A stretch of 64,000 nucleotides of DNA from Burkholderia plantarii (GCF_001411805.1 NZ_CP007213.1:2232001-2296000), one strand, 5' to 3'. Shown: positions 43,684 through 53,564, numbered from the stretch's first letter. Program-made: numbers and translations. The notes: generated by a model from the sequence alone, not told the origin.

Positions 43684-44574
43684 TCACTTGCACGCCAGCA
43701 CCACGACGCCGCCGATTCCCTGCGTGTTCGGCAGCGTGGCCGAATAGCCGACGGCGATCAGCGGCTGCGTCGCGTCATGACCCACCACCACCGACTGGAC
43801 CAACAGTTGCCCGCTGGTCGCGGCGCCGTTCAGCGGCGTCTGCGTGCTGGTGAACGTGTAGGGCGTATCCCTGACGCGGATCGACAGGCTCAGATTGTCG
43901 AGCGTGCCCGCGCCGGGATTGAGCGTGGCCGAACTCGCGTCGAGCGTGCCGGCGACACCGCCGTCGCCGTCCGCCACCGCGTCGGCGATCAACTGCGTGC
44001 AGGCGAGCGTGCCGCTCGTCGCGGACAAGGCCAGCGGCGTACCGACCGCGTAGTGAACGCCCTGCTCCATGGTGTAGGTATTTTCGTCGGTGTCCATCGC
44101 CTGATTCCACCGACCGATCGCCACGTCGGTACCAACGCCCTGGATCTCCGACACCACCCCGTGGTCCATCCCGAGGCAGTCCGATGCCGCGGCCGACGAG
44201 GCGAGCGTCGTGAACGCGCCGCTCGGCTGCTGGACCTGGCTCGATGCGGGCGCGTTCGGCGCCGTCATGTTACGGCCTTTCGAATAGGCCTTCGGCAGGC
44301 TCGGCACGACCAGCACGGCGAGTTGGCCGTCGTTCGCCGCGATCTGCGAGGCGGAGCCCGAGTAGGTGAAGTCGCCGGCGGGCCGGCACGCCACCTGGGC
44401 GGCGGGCGGCGTCGAAGCCGCCGGCGTGGACGATGCCGGCGCCGGTACCGCGGGAGTGGAAGCCGCCGATGCCGCGGCCGGCGTACCGGCATCGTCACCG
44501 CCGCCGCATGCCGAAAGCGCCGCGATGGCGAATACGGTGGAAACCAACTGGAAAGCGCGAATGGATTTTTTCAT
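43684..44574 (-). CDS. Hypothetical lipoprotein
   Basis: The 296-residue protein starts with a lipoprotein signal (lipobox LSAC, cysteine 23) followed by GGGDD and a Pro/Ala/Ser-rich linker. A soluble region rich in Gly, Ser and Thr with a few cysteines follows. I do not recognise the family; the make-up suggests a beta-rich surface or periplasmic domain. The 5' region is unusually AT-rich and holds a perfect 23-base palindrome just before the start. Confidence 0.8.
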   Translation of the reverse strand: MKKSIRAFQLVSTVFAIAALSACGGGDDAGTPAAASAASTPAVPAPASSTPAASTPPAAQVACRPAGDFTYSGSASQIAANDGQLAVLVVPSLPKAYSKGRNMTAPNAPASSQVQQPSGAFTTLASSAAASDCLGMDHGVVSEIQGVGTDVAIGRWNQAMDTDENTYTMEQGVHYAVGTPLALSATSGTLACTQLIADAVADGDGGVAGTLDASSATLNPGAGTLDNLSLSIRVRDTPYTFTSTQTPLNGAATSGQLLVQSVVVGHDATQPLIAVGYSATLPNTQGIGGVVVLACK

Positions 44575-44590
44575 TGAATCGATCTGCGGT

Positions 44591-44613
44591 TTTTCTCGAT
44601 ATCATCGAGAAAA
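44591..44613. repeat. Perfect palindrome before the lipoprotein gene
   Basis: TTTTCTCGAT and ATCGAGAAAA are exact reverse complements around a 3-base centre, ending 16 bases before the lipoprotein ATG. It could be an operator or a hairpin covering the translation start. Its AT content contrasts with the surrounding GC-rich DNA. Confidence 0.6.
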
Positions 44614-45024
44614 TGGTTTTAGAAATAGTTTTCACATCACTGACGATGGCCTCTCGCCAGCGATGCGTTAATAGCACGAGCGAATTTTCCGGGTCAATGC
44701 GACCCGGCGCCCGCCAGGCGGGAACGGGCTCGACGGCCGGAGCGCCATCGACAGCGCCAACCGCTTCCGCGATTCAACAAAAACGCTTGGTTCAGCACGA
44801 TTTCCTTATCGATTGCGCGGCACTCGCCTGCCAATCCGAAGCGCCCGACTTCACGCGCTGTCAACCGACATTCCGCACCCTCGCGACGGGCCGCCACACC
44901 TGATTCACGCTGCCGTTATACTTGCCGCTCGACATCGCGCCGGCATCGCCGCACCGCCCGGCATCGCGGGTCGCCGCCTCGTCCGCCCCATCGCCGCTCG
45001 ACGCTTCCACTTCATCACGCCGAC
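44614..45024. other. Intergenic region, lipoprotein gene to MFS gene
   Basis: This gap of about 410 bases separates divergent genes and must contain both promoters. The part near the lipoprotein is AT-rich (44614-44680). I see no further gene, repeat or convincing promoter pair by eye. Confidence 0.5.
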
Positions 45025-46425
45025 ATGCGCCTCGCCCTCGACCGCCGTACCGCCACCGCGCTGCTCGTGGCCGCCGTGTTCTTCATGGAGAACCTCGACG
45101 CCACCGTGATCGCGACGGCGCTGCCGGCCATGGCGCGCGACTTCGGCACGGCGGCCGCGCATCTCTCGATCGGCGTGTCGGCCTATCTGGTCGCGCTCAC
45201 GGTGTTCATTCCGATCAGCGGCTGGATGGCCGACCGGTTCGGCGCGCGCCGTGTGTTCGCGACGGCGATCGTGGTGTTCACGCTGTCGTCGCTGCTGTGC
45301 GCGGCGAGCGGCAGCCTGGCCGCGTTCACGGCGGCGCGCACGCTGCAGGGCCTGGGCGGCGCGATGATGGTGCCGGTCGGCCGGCTGGTGGTGTTGCGCA
45401 ACACGCCGAAGGAGCAGATCGTGCGCGCGATCGCGATCCTCACCTGGCCCGCGCTGGTCTCGCCGATCCTCGGGCCGCCCGTGGGCGGCTGGATCAGCAC
45501 GCACTGGAGCTGGCACTGGATCTTCCTGCTGAACCTGCCGCTCGGCGTGATCGCGCTGGCCGCGGCGCTGGCGCTGGTGCGCAACGGCGAGGCGAAGCGC
45601 GCGCCGTTCGACGTGCCGGGCTTCGTCCTCACCGGGCTCGGCTTCGGCCTGTTCATGGCGGGCCTCGAAGCGGCGAGCCGCGCCGACGTGGCGCGCGCGA
45701 TCGCGTTCGCGATGCTCGCGGCCGGCGTGGTGCTGCTGCTGGTCTCGGCGCGCCATCTGGCGCGCGCCGAGCATCCGCTGTTCGGCCTCGAACCGCTCGC
45801 GATCGACACGTTCCGCGTCACGGCCGTGGGCGGCTCGCTGTTTCGCACCGCGATCGGCACCGCGCCGTTCCTGCTGCCGCTGATGTTCCAGCTCGCGTTC
45901 GGCTACGACGCGGTGGAGGCCGGCGCGCTGCTGCTGTGGCTGTTCGCCGGCAATCTGGCGATGAAGCCGGCCACCACGCGCATCATGCATGCGTTCGGCT
46001 TTCGCCGCGTGCTGGTCGGCAACGGCGTGCTGGTGGCGCTCGGCTTCGCGGCCTGCATGACGCTGACGGCCGACACGCCGCACTGGCTGGTCTGCACGCT
46101 GCTGTTCGCCACCGGCATGACGCGCTCGATGCAGTTCACGGCGCTGAACACGATCGGCTTCGCCGACGTGCCGCAGCCGCAGATGAGCCACGCCACCACG
46201 CTGTTCTCGGTACTGCAGCAGATGAACGCGGGGATGGGCATCGCGATCGGCGCGCTCGCGCTGTCGGTGGCCGGCATCATCCATGGCTCGCCGCAGGGCA
46301 ACCCGGGCAGCGCCGATTTCCATCTCGCGTTCGGCCTGATCGCGCTGATCGCGGCGCTGGCCGTGGTCGACAGCCTGCTGCTGCCGCGCGACGCCGGCGA
46401 GCGCCTGCTCGCGCGCGGGCGCTGA
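45025..46425 (+). CDS. MFS drug efflux transporter (DHA2/EmrB type)
   Basis: The 466-residue membrane protein has the motifs of proton-driven drug exporters: NLDATVIATALPAMARDF in the first helix, GWMADRFGARRVF after the second, and ILGPPVGGWI in the fifth. The helix content fits the 14-helix DHA2 group, near HsrA/MdtD-like proteins. No adaptor (EmrA) gene is adjacent, so it may act alone across the inner membrane. The substrate is unknown. Confidence 0.9.
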   Translation: MRLALDRRTATALLVAAVFFMENLDATVIATALPAMARDFGTAAAHLSIGVSAYLVALTVFIPISGWMADRFGARRVFATAIVVFTLSSLLCAASGSLAAFTAARTLQGLGGAMMVPVGRLVVLRNTPKEQIVRAIAILTWPALVSPILGPPVGGWISTHWSWHWIFLLNLPLGVIALAAALALVRNGEAKRAPFDVPGFVLTGLGFGLFMAGLEAASRADVARAIAFAMLAAGVVLLLVSARHLARAEHPLFGLEPLAIDTFRVTAVGGSLFRTAIGTAPFLLPLMFQLAFGYDAVEAGALLLWLFAGNLAMKPATTRIMHAFGFRRVLVGNGVLVALGFAACMTLTADTPHWLVCTLLFATGMTRSMQFTALNTIGFADVPQPQMSHATTLFSVLQQMNAGMGIAIGALALSVAGIIHGSPQGNPGSADFHLAFGLIALIAALAVVDSLLLPRDAGERLLARGR

Positions 46426-46593
46426 CGGCGGCTTGGTACTACAGCCGTAGATGGAACGAAGACGGAGGTACGCAACCCCGGTGGTCATCGCTAAGACAGG
46501 CTTCCCGCCAACAGCAGTGCGTCTTACCCTCCGAATAGCCAACCCTGATAACTCGTATTACCAGGGTCACGTTTATGCACGAATGCATGCCCG

Positions 46594-48297
46594 TCAGAAC
46601 GATGCCCATTCGCCGCTTCCCGTCCTGGCCGCAGCCAGTTGCGCCGCCTGCGCCCGCCCGGGGTGGCGCTTCGGCTGCTTCGGCTGCTTCGGCGCGACGT
46701 GCGTTCTCGCGGGAGCCGGCTCCGTCCGCGCCGTTGCCTCAACCCGGAAGATCGACACCGCGGCCCGCAGGCTTTCCGCCTGATCCGCCATCGACTGCGC
46801 CGCGGCCGTTGCCTGCTCCACCAACGCCGCGTTCTGCTGGGTGACCTCGTCCATCTGCGCCACTGCCACGTTGACCTGTTCGATTCCCGTGTTTTGCTCC
46901 GCTGACGCCGACGCGATCTCACCCATGATGTCGCTGACCCGCTTCACCGATCGGACGATCTCGTCCATGGTCGCGCCAGCGCCGGCCACCAGTTGCGAGC
47001 CGGCAGCAACATGCGACACCGACGTCTCGATCAGTTCCTTGATTTCCTTGGCCGCCACCGCGCTGCGCTGCGCCAGCGTCCGCACTTCCCCGGCGACCAC
47101 GGCGAAGCCGCGCCCCTGCTCGCCTGCGCGCGCCGCTTCCACCGCCGCGTTGAGCGCCAGGATATTGGTCTGGAACGCGATGCCCTCGATCACGGAAATG
47201 ATCTCGGCAACCTTGCGAGAACTCGACGTGATGTTCTCCATGGTGCCCACCACCTGCCGGACCACGTCACCGCCCGACGAAGCGGTCTGCGATGCCGTGA
47301 CGGCGAGCGTGCTGCCCTGGCGGGCATTGTCGGTATTGTGTTTCACCGTCGACGTCAGTTCCTCCATGCTGGCCGCCGTCTCTTCGAGCGATGCCGCCTG
47401 TTCTTCGGTGCGTTGGGAGAGGTCGACGTTGCCCTGGGCGACCTCGTTAGCGGCAACGGAGATGGACTCGGCCGATGTCTTGATGCCGTGAACGATCGAC
47501 GTGAGCCTGGCGCGCATCGCTTCGAGCGACGCCATCAGGCTGGTCGAGTCGCCAAGCTTCAGGTGCAGATCCACCATCAGGTTGCCCTTGGCGATCTCCC
47601 CCGCCACCGACTGCGCGAGGCTGGGTTCGCCGCCAAGCTGGCTCAGGATGCTGCGCGTAATAAGGATCGCGGCCGCGGCGGCTAGCAGCAGCGAGCCGGC
47701 AACGACGGCGGCGATCAGTGCGCGAACGCTCGAGTACGTGCTTACGGCTTCTCGCTGCGCTTGTTCGTTGAGCTGGTCCTCGAAATCAGCCAGTTCGACC
47801 GCACGGGCCAGCCAGATCTGCTGCGGTGGTCGAGCATTCTGCATCAGCTCCCGGGTCGCGCCAGCCATATCGTTCGACTGGCCCAGTTGGGCGGCCTTGC
47901 GCAATGGCGGCAGCGCCGCCGCCTCATCCTGCTTGAGCTGGGCGAGGAGCGTCTTCTCCCGCTCCGTGGTGCTGGGTTCGTCCGCAAACATCTGCGACAG
48001 CTTCTGGTAGGCATCGGCATAGATCTGTTCCTGCTTGCTGATGCGCTCGGACTCCTTGGCCATGTCCCGTTGGTCTGTAAGCAGCGCCAAGTTCCGAACG
48101 GCAATGGCACGATCCTGTATTGAGGACCGTAACCGGTTAGCCAGCTTCGCTTCGCTATTGTTCACTCGCGCGATATCGTCCAGCTGTCCGTTCAGCTGGG
48201 ACAACCCGTAGAAACCGATCACCGCCACTGCCAACAATAATGCCGTCAACAACCCGAACCCGATAACCAAACGGGTCGAAACATTCATGTTTTTCAT
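46594..48297 (-). CDS. Methyl-accepting chemotaxis protein with four-helix-bundle sensor
   Basis: The 567-residue receptor has a first membrane helix (about 8-28), a periplasmic four-helix-bundle-type domain (30-185), a second helix (about 190-212), a HAMP linker and a cytoplasmic signalling domain. The hairpin tip ([40 protein letters not shown]) is fully conserved. The ligand is not evident. The C-terminus (from about 520) is a Pro/Ala-rich tail without the usual receptor-methylation pentapeptide. ATG 48297 follows GGGAG. It abuts the decayed dctA region. Confidence 0.93.
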   Translation of the reverse strand: MKNMNVSTRLVIGFGLLTALLLAVAVIGFYGLSQLNGQLDDIARVNNSEAKLANRLRSSIQDRAIAVRNLALLTDQRDMAKESERISKQEQIYADAYQKLSQMFADEPSTTEREKTLLAQLKQDEAAALPPLRKAAQLGQSNDMAGATRELMQNARPPQQIWLARAVELADFEDQLNEQAQREAVSTYSSVRALIAAVVAGSLLLAAAAAILITRSILSQLGGEPSLAQSVAGEIAKGNLMVDLHLKLGDSTSLMASLEAMRARLTSIVHGIKTSAESISVAANEVAQGNVDLSQRTEEQAASLEETAASMEELTSTVKHNTDNARQGSTLAVTASQTASSGGDVVRQVVGTMENITSSSRKVAEIISVIEGIAFQTNILALNAAVEAARAGEQGRGFAVVAGEVRTLAQRSAVAAKEIKELIETSVSHVAAGSQLVAGAGATMDEIVRSVKRVSDIMGEIASASAEQNTGIEQVNVAVAQMDEVTQQNAALVEQATAAAQSMADQAESLRAAVSIFRVEATARTEPAPARTHVAPKQPKQPKRHPGRAQAAQLAAARTGSGEWASF

Positions 48298-48326
48298 TGC
48301 GGCTCCCAGACCGTGACAGATTGTTT

Positions 48327-48760
48327 TCAACTTGTTAACGGCCGCCTGAAAAACGACTGAAGGGGTGGAAAGACCTTATGATTACGTCGTCGTTGAGATT
48401 GATCAGGAATCGCCGCCCGTCCCGCCTCCGCGAGTTGTTTCAGGCGCTCCTGCGCGTCCGGATATCGAAGGCTCGCGACACTGAGCAGTTGCCGGTCGTG
48501 CATGGCCAAGATCTGCTCGATCGCCTCACGTTCGGTAGCCTCCAGCCTGCCGGAACCGTGCAGTCGGCACCGCTTCCCGTTCCTCGCGTGACGCCAACAG
48601 ATACGTGATTTCCACCACGTCGAGAAGAGTCGCAAGCCGCGCCGTTCCGGCACGCTGGTCGAGCATCGGGTCTCAGCAACGATTTCAAGAGAGGCTGCTG
48701 GCGGTGGTGCCGGCGACCAGGCGGCGCTCGTCGGGGCCAGCCAGCCGCTCACTTGCCGCG
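48327..48760 (-). other. Chimeric, decayed sequence between the MCP gene and the dctA remnant
   Basis: The dctA reading frame runs on through here to 48327 as unrelated sequence. Two pieces look protein-coding but in different frames: one beginning MLDQRAGTARLATLLDVVE (from 48666) and one containing EREAIEQILAMHDRQLLS (near 48470-48530). They may be one frameshifted gene. I do not recognise it. The region appears to be an old insertion or recombination scar. Confidence 0.45.
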
Positions 48761-49437
48761 GCGAGCGGCCAAGCGGGCATGCGAGCCGCGCCACCGCGCC
48801 GAGCACGACGAACACGAACAGCGCGGCGCTGAGATAGAAGCAGGCCACCAGCTTGAACATCGGCAGCAGCGAGCCCACGCCGAACCTGCCGACGGTGAAC
48901 GCGATCGCGCCGATCGCGCCGAGCGGCGCCACGCGCGTGATGAAGCCGACGATCCGGAACATCATCGCGGCCACGCCCTCCACCACCGGCCGCACGCGCT
49001 CGCCGAGCACCGACAGCGCCGAGCCGCACAGCATCGCGATCAGCAGCACGGGCAGGATCTCGTCGTGCGTGAACGCGCCCACGAACGTCTCGGGAATCAC
49101 CTGCATCAGGAAGCCGGCCACGCCCTCGCCGTGCGCGGCACGCGAGACATAGCCCGACACGGCCGACGCGTCGAGCGAGGCGACCGACACGTTGAAGCCG
49201 GCGCCGGGATGCAGCAGGTGCCCCATCAACAGGCCGAAGCCGAGCGCCACGCTCGACACCAGCTCGAAATAGAGCAGCGCCTTGCCGCCGGCGCGGCCCA
49301 CGGCCTTCATGTCGCGCATGCTGGCGATGCCGGCCACCACGGCGCAGAACGCCACGGGCGCGATCACCATCCGGATCAGCCGGACGAACAGGTCGCCGAG
49401 CGGCTTCAGCGCGAGCGCGGCGCCGGCGGCGCGCGGT
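48760..49437 (-). pseudogene. dctA: dctA remnant (C4-dicarboxylate symporter), both ends missing
   Basis: About 215 residues of a DctA-type dicarboxylate/proton symporter are recognisable, from LKPLGDLFVRLIRMVIAPV to FYLSAALFVFVVLGAVARL. That is roughly the second quarter to two-thirds of a protein that normally has about 430 residues. The first ~55 residues are missing, and the frame enters directly from the leuD stop codon. The C-terminal part with the substrate-binding helices is replaced by unrelated sequence. It cannot encode a working transporter. It shows that a complete dctA once sat in or near this cluster and that a deletion joined it to leuD. Confidence 0.8.
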
Positions 49438-50070
49438 TCAGCCCGTCGCGCGCGTCGCGTCGAGCTGCGCCCACGGCCGGGCGGCGCGGTGGCGCTGCTC
49501 GAACGCGTCGATCCGGTCGGCCATCGCGAGCGTCAGGTCGATCGTGTCGATGCCCTCGATCACCATGCGCTGGTGGCGCGCCCCGAGCGCGAAGTCGAAA
49601 CGGCGCCCGGCCGGCGACGCCACCTGCCGCCACTCGATGTCGATGCGCAGCACGCCGTCCGGATTCGCGACGGCCTCGGCCGCGAGCGCGTCCACCTCGT
49701 CGCGCGCGAGCGTGACCAGCAGCAGCCGGTTGTTCATCGCGTTCGAATGGAAGATCTCGGCGAAGCTCGGCGCGATCACGGCGGCGAAGCCGTATTGCAG
49801 CAGCCCCCACACGGCGTGCTCGCGACTGGAGCCGCAGCCGAAGTTCGCGCCGCCGATCAGCACCCGCGCGCCGGCATGGCGCGCGTCGTTCAGCACCGAG
49901 TCCGCGCGCGGCGCGCCGCCGGCATCGAAACGCAGGTCGTGGAGCAGCCCCGGCGCGAGCCCGGCCTTGTCGATGCCGCGCAGGAACTGCTTCGGCATGA
50001 TCTGGTCGGTGTCGAGGTTGTCGATCGGCAGCGGCAGCGCGCGGCCCTCGATGGCGGTCAGCAGGCTCAT
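49438..50070 (-). CDS. leuD: 3-isopropylmalate dehydratase small subunit (LeuD family, probable paralogue)
   Basis: The 210-residue protein shows LeuD hallmarks: DNLDTDQIMPKQFL, GANFGCGSSREHAVW (the mobile substrate loop) and FAEIFHSNAMNN. With LeuC it forms a hydro-lyase that moves a hydroxyl group on 2-substituted malates. The ATG overlaps the leuC stop by four bases. No leuA or leuB is nearby, and the neighbours are a dehalogenase-like hydrolase and a LysR regulator. It may therefore act in a catabolic pathway instead of leucine synthesis. Confidence 0.88.
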   Translation of the reverse strand: MSLLTAIEGRALPLPIDNLDTDQIMPKQFLRGIDKAGLAPGLLHDLRFDAGGAPRADSVLNDARHAGARVLIGGANFGCGSSREHAVWGLLQYGFAAVIAPSFAEIFHSNAMNNRLLLVTLARDEVDALAAEAVANPDGVLRIDIEWRQVASPAGRRFDFALGARHQRMVIEGIDTIDLTLAMADRIDAFEQRHRAARPWAQLDATRATG

Positions 50071-51476
50071 GTCAGCTCCAGGGTTCGAACGTCGGTCAGG
50101 CGGCCGGTCAACGCGGCGGCGGCGGCCATCGCGGGACTCATCAGGTGGGTACGCCCGCCGCGGCCCTGGCGTCCTTCGAAATTGCGGTTGGTGGTGGACG
50201 CGCAGCGCTCGCCGTCGGCCAGCACGTCGTCGTTCATCGCGAGGCACATCGAGCAGCCGGGCTCGCGCCACTCGAAGCCGGCCTCGACCAGCACGCGCGC
50301 GATGCCCTCGGCTTCCGCCTGGCGGCGCACGCGCCCCGAGCCCGGCACCACCATCGCGCGGATGCCGGGCGCCACGCGCCGGCCGCGCACGATCGCGGCC
50401 ACGGTGCGCAGGTCCTCGATGCGGCCGTTGGTGCAGGAGCCGATGAACACGCGGTCGATCGGCGTGCCGGCGATCGGCGCGCGCGGCGCGAGGCCGATGT
50501 AGTCGAGCGCGCGGCGCGTCGATTCGCGCGCGGCCGGGCTCGACGCGTCCTCGACGGCCGGCACCGTGGCGTCGATCGCGATCGCCTGGTCGGGGCTGGT
50601 GCCCCAGGTCACGAACGGCGCGACCTCGCGCGCCTCGAAGCGGTGCTCGGCGTCGAACGCGGCGCCCGCGTCGCTGTGCAGCCCGGCCCAGTCGGCGCAG
50701 GCGGCACGCCACTGCGCGTCGTCGAGATCGACGTGGGCGCGCACGTAGTCGAGCGTGGTCGCGTCGGGCGCGATCAGCGCGGCGCGCGCACCGGCCTCCA
50801 CCGTCATGTTGCAGACCGTCATGCGCGCCTCGGCGCTCAGCGCCTCGAAGGTGCTGCCCGCGTACTCCACCGCGTAGCCGCGCGCGCCCTGCGCGCCGAG
50901 CCTGGCCACCAGCCAGATCACCAGATCCTTGGCCGAGGTGCCGTAGGGCAGCGCGCCGTCCACCACGATCCGCATCGTCCTAGCGAGCCGGTAGACCAGC
51001 GTCTGCGTGGCCAGCACATGCTCGACCTCGGACGTGCCGATGCCGAAGCCGAGCGCGCCCAGCGCGCCGTAGGTGGTGGTATGGCTGTCGCCGCACAGGA
51101 TCACCATGCCGGGCCGCACGAAGCCGTGCTCGGGCGCCACCACGTGCTCGATGCCCTGGTCGGGATCCTGGGTGCCGAACAGCCGGATGCCGGCGCGCTC
51201 GCAGTTGCGCGCGAGGTTGGCGGCCTGGGTGGCCGAGGCCGCGTCCGCGATCACGCGCGGGCGCCCGGCATGGGTCGGAATGATGTGGCTGACCACCGCC
51301 ACCTGCTGTTTCGGCCGGCGCACCGCGCGGCCCTTCGCGTCGAGCCCGGCGAACGCCTGCGGGCTCGTGTATTCGTTCATCAGGTGCAGGTCGACGTAGA
51401 GCAGCACGTTGTCGGCGTCGAGCGGCGCGACCGTGTGCGAATCGACGAGCTTCTGGTACAGCGTCCGGATCGCCAT
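50067..51476 (-). CDS. leuC: 3-isopropylmalate dehydratase large subunit (LeuC family, probable paralogue)
   Basis: The 469-residue protein has the three iron-sulfur-cluster cysteines (Cys348 in GSCTNGR, Cys408 and Cys411 in PGCSMCLAMN) and the conserved GDSHTTTYGA and NRNFEGRQGRGGRTHL. Where leucine-pathway enzymes usually have HLVHEVTSPQAF, it reads HLMNEYTSPQAF near the active site, which may shift the substrate. Together with leuD it should isomerise or hydrate a malate-type acid. It lies downstream of the dehalogenase-like gene in the same direction (59-base gap). Confidence 0.9.
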   Translation of the reverse strand: MAIRTLYQKLVDSHTVAPLDADNVLLYVDLHLMNEYTSPQAFAGLDAKGRAVRRPKQQVAVVSHIIPTHAGRPRVIADAASATQAANLARNCERAGIRLFGTQDPDQGIEHVVAPEHGFVRPGMVILCGDSHTTTYGALGALGFGIGTSEVEHVLATQTLVYRLARTMRIVVDGALPYGTSAKDLVIWLVARLGAQGARGYAVEYAGSTFEALSAEARMTVCNMTVEAGARAALIAPDATTLDYVRAHVDLDDAQWRAACADWAGLHSDAGAAFDAEHRFEAREVAPFVTWGTSPDQAIAIDATVPAVEDASSPAARESTRRALDYIGLAPRAPIAGTPIDRVFIGSCTNGRIEDLRTVAAIVRGRRVAPGIRAMVVPGSGRVRRQAEAEGIARVLVEAGFEWREPGCSMCLAMNDDVLADGERCASTTNRNFEGRQGRGGRTHLMSPAMAAAAALTGRLTDVRTLELT

Positions 51477-51535
51477 CCCGGTACCTCGTTGTCGTGTGAT
51501 TGGGAAAAGGTGGCGCGGCCGCCGCCGCGCCGGGT

Positions 51536-52417
51536 TCAGCCGCGCAGGAACGGCAGCGCGGCGTCGAGCAGCGCCTCGGGCGCCTCCTCGGGGATGTAGT
51601 GGCCGCACGGCAGCGCGTGGCCCGTCACGGTGCCGGCCCAGCGGCGCCATTCGGCGAGCGGGTCGAAGCACTGGCCGATCACGCCGTCGCCGCCCCACAG
51701 CGCCAGCATCGGGCAGGCGATGCGCGCGCCGGCCGCGAGATCGGCGCGATCGTGGTCGAGGTCGATCGTGATCGAGGCGCGATAGTCCTCGCAGATGCCG
51801 TGCGCGGTGGCCGGGTCCGACAGGCAGCGCAGGTATTCGGCGTAGGCCTCGGGCGTGAACGGCTCGAGGCCGGCGCTGCGCGCGCCGATCGTCTGCTTCA
51901 GGTAGAGGTCGGGGTCGGCCGCGATCAGCGTCTCGGGGAACGGCGCCGGGCGCACCAGGAAGAACCAGTGCCAGTAGGCGCGCGCGAACGCGAACGAGGT
52001 CTGCTCGTACATCGCCAGCGTCGGCGCGATGTCGAGCGTGACGAGCCGGCGCACCGCGTCCGGATGGTCGAGCGCCATGCGCACCGCCACGCGCGCGCCG
52101 CGATCGTGCGCCAGCACGTCGAAGCGCGCGAGGCCGAGCGCGCGCATCAGCTCGACCTGGTCCCGCGCCATCCTGCGCTTCGCGTAGTTCGCGTGATCGG
52201 GCAGGCCGGCGGGCTTGTCGCTGTCGCCGTAGCCGCGCAGGTCGGCGGCCACCACCGTGAACTCGCGCGCCAGCACGGGCGCCACCCGATGCCAGATCGC
52301 GCGCGTCTGAGGATGGCCGTGCAGCAGCAGCAAAGCCGGCCCGCGGCCGCCGCGCAGCGCGCGGATCGTGATGCCGTCGTCGGTCTCCACGCTGACCGGG
52401 GCGAAGTCGTCGAACAT
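51536..52417 (-). CDS. Alpha/beta hydrolase of the fluoroacetate/haloacetate dehalogenase family
   Basis: The 293-residue enzyme carries the haloacetate dehalogenase set: nucleophile Asp105 in AHDRGAR with Arg106 and Arg109 for the carboxylate, the halide-site pair His150-Trp151 in YWHWFFL, Tyr212 in CEDYRA, and base His273 in CGHYIPEE. All residues needed for dehalogenation are present, though family members may hydrolyse other small acids or epoxides. It has GGAGGAAAC before its ATG and leads the operon with leuC and leuD. A LysR gene diverges 87 bases away. Confidence 0.88.
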   Translation of the reverse strand: MFDDFAPVSVETDDGITIRALRGGRGPALLLLHGHPQTRAIWHRVAPVLAREFTVVAADLRGYGDSDKPAGLPDHANYAKRRMARDQVELMRALGLARFDVLAHDRGARVAVRMALDHPDAVRRLVTLDIAPTLAMYEQTSFAFARAYWHWFFLVRPAPFPETLIAADPDLYLKQTIGARSAGLEPFTPEAYAEYLRCLSDPATAHGICEDYRASITIDLDHDRADLAAGARIACPMLALWGGDGVIGQCFDPLAEWRRWAGTVTGHALPCGHYIPEEAPEALLDAALPFLRG

Positions 52418-52504
52418 GTTTCCTCCGTGTTTTTTGTAGTCTAATTGCTGCCTTGAACGCCATGGTATCGGCGAAAGCAAACCGGTATTAACTTGAGAGA
52501 AACA

Positions 52505-53428
52505 ATGGACGCGATCTCCGATCTCGCGCTGTTCGAGCTGGTGGTGCGCCAGGGCAGCCTCACGGCGGCCGCGCGCGAACTGGGCGTGACGCCGCCGTCG
52601 GTCAGCAAGCGGCTCAAGCAGATCGAGCAGCGGCTCGGCGTGCGGCTGCTGAACCGCACCACGCGGCAGATCAGCGTGACGACCGAGGGCGAGCTGTACC
52701 TCAACAACGGCTCGCGGATCCTCTCGGAGCTGGCCGAGCTGGAACAGCGGGTGAGCCGCAGCCGCGCCGAGCCGGCCGGGCTGCTGCGCGTGAACGCCTC
52801 GTTCGGCTTCGGCCGCACCTGGGTGGCCGCGGCGATCTCGGAGTTCGTCGCGCGGCATCCGTCGATGGAGATCCAGCTGCAGCTGACCGACCGGCCGCTG
52901 AGCCTGCAGGAGCAGGCGTTCGACGTCGGCATCCGGTTCGGCGACGTGCCCGAGGCGCGCATCAACGCGCGGCGCATCGTGCGCAACCGCCGCGTGGTGT
53001 GCGCGGCGCCCGCCTATCTCGCGCGGCACGGCACGCCGCGCACGCCGCGCGAGCTTGCCCAGCACGCCTGCCTGATCCTGCGCGAGAACGATTCGGCCTA
53101 CGGCAGCTGGCATTTCACGCGCGGCAGCCAGGAGGAGACCGTCAAGGTGCGCGGGCCGCTCAGCAGCAACGACGGCGCCGCCGTGCTGAAGTGGGCGCTC
53201 GACGGCCACGGCATCGCGATCCGCTCGCGCTGGGAGGTGGACGCGCGGCTGCGCGACGGCTCGCTGGTGCCGCTGCTGGCCGACTGGACGCTGCCGAACG
53301 CCGACATCTACGCGGTCTACCTCGAACGCAACCAGCTGTCGGCGCGGCTGCGCACCTTCATCGACTTCCTCGGCACGCGGCTGCCGCAGCTGCTCGGCGT
53401 GCCGGCCGAGCGCCGGCGCGGCGGCTGA
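52505..53428 (+). CDS. LysR-type regulator (DmlR-like) divergent from the hydrolase-leuCD operon
   Basis: The 307-residue LysR protein has an N-terminal winged helix (LFELVVRQGSLTAAARELGVTPPSVSKRLKQIEQ, about 9-42). Its effector domain is of the DmlR/CrgA-like group. The ATG at 52505 is used; an upstream TTG is in frame but unlikely. Position and orientation suggest it controls the hydrolase, leuC, leuD operon in response to an organic acid. Confidence 0.9.
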   Translation: MDAISDLALFELVVRQGSLTAAARELGVTPPSVSKRLKQIEQRLGVRLLNRTTRQISVTTEGELYLNNGSRILSELAELEQRVSRSRAEPAGLLRVNASFGFGRTWVAAAISEFVARHPSMEIQLQLTDRPLSLQEQAFDVGIRFGDVPEARINARRIVRNRRVVCAAPAYLARHGTPRTPRELAQHACLILRENDSAYGSWHFTRGSQEETVKVRGPLSSNDGAAVLKWALDGHGIAIRSRWEVDARLRDGSLVPLLADWTLPNADIYAVYLERNQLSARLRTFIDFLGTRLPQLLGVPAERRRGG

Positions 53429-53564
53429 CCCACCGCCGACCCGACCTGCCAGGCCGCCCGCCCGGTCGAGGCGGCGGCCCCGCCGCCGGGCGATGCCGAC
53501 AGTCACTCTGACGTCAAACTGACCCTTTACTGTCGCGGAGCAGACGACAACAGGAAATCAACAC

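Noticed and set aside
44905..46542. A long minus-strand frame opposite the MFS transporter
   Set aside because: Its product is Arg/His/Gln-rich without membrane helices; the plus strand encodes a clear 14-helix transporter.
50067..52463. A single 798-codon frame joining the hydrolase region to leuC
   Set aside because: Only the part from ATG 51476 reads as LeuC. The upstream part is an out-of-frame version of the dehalogenase-like gene.
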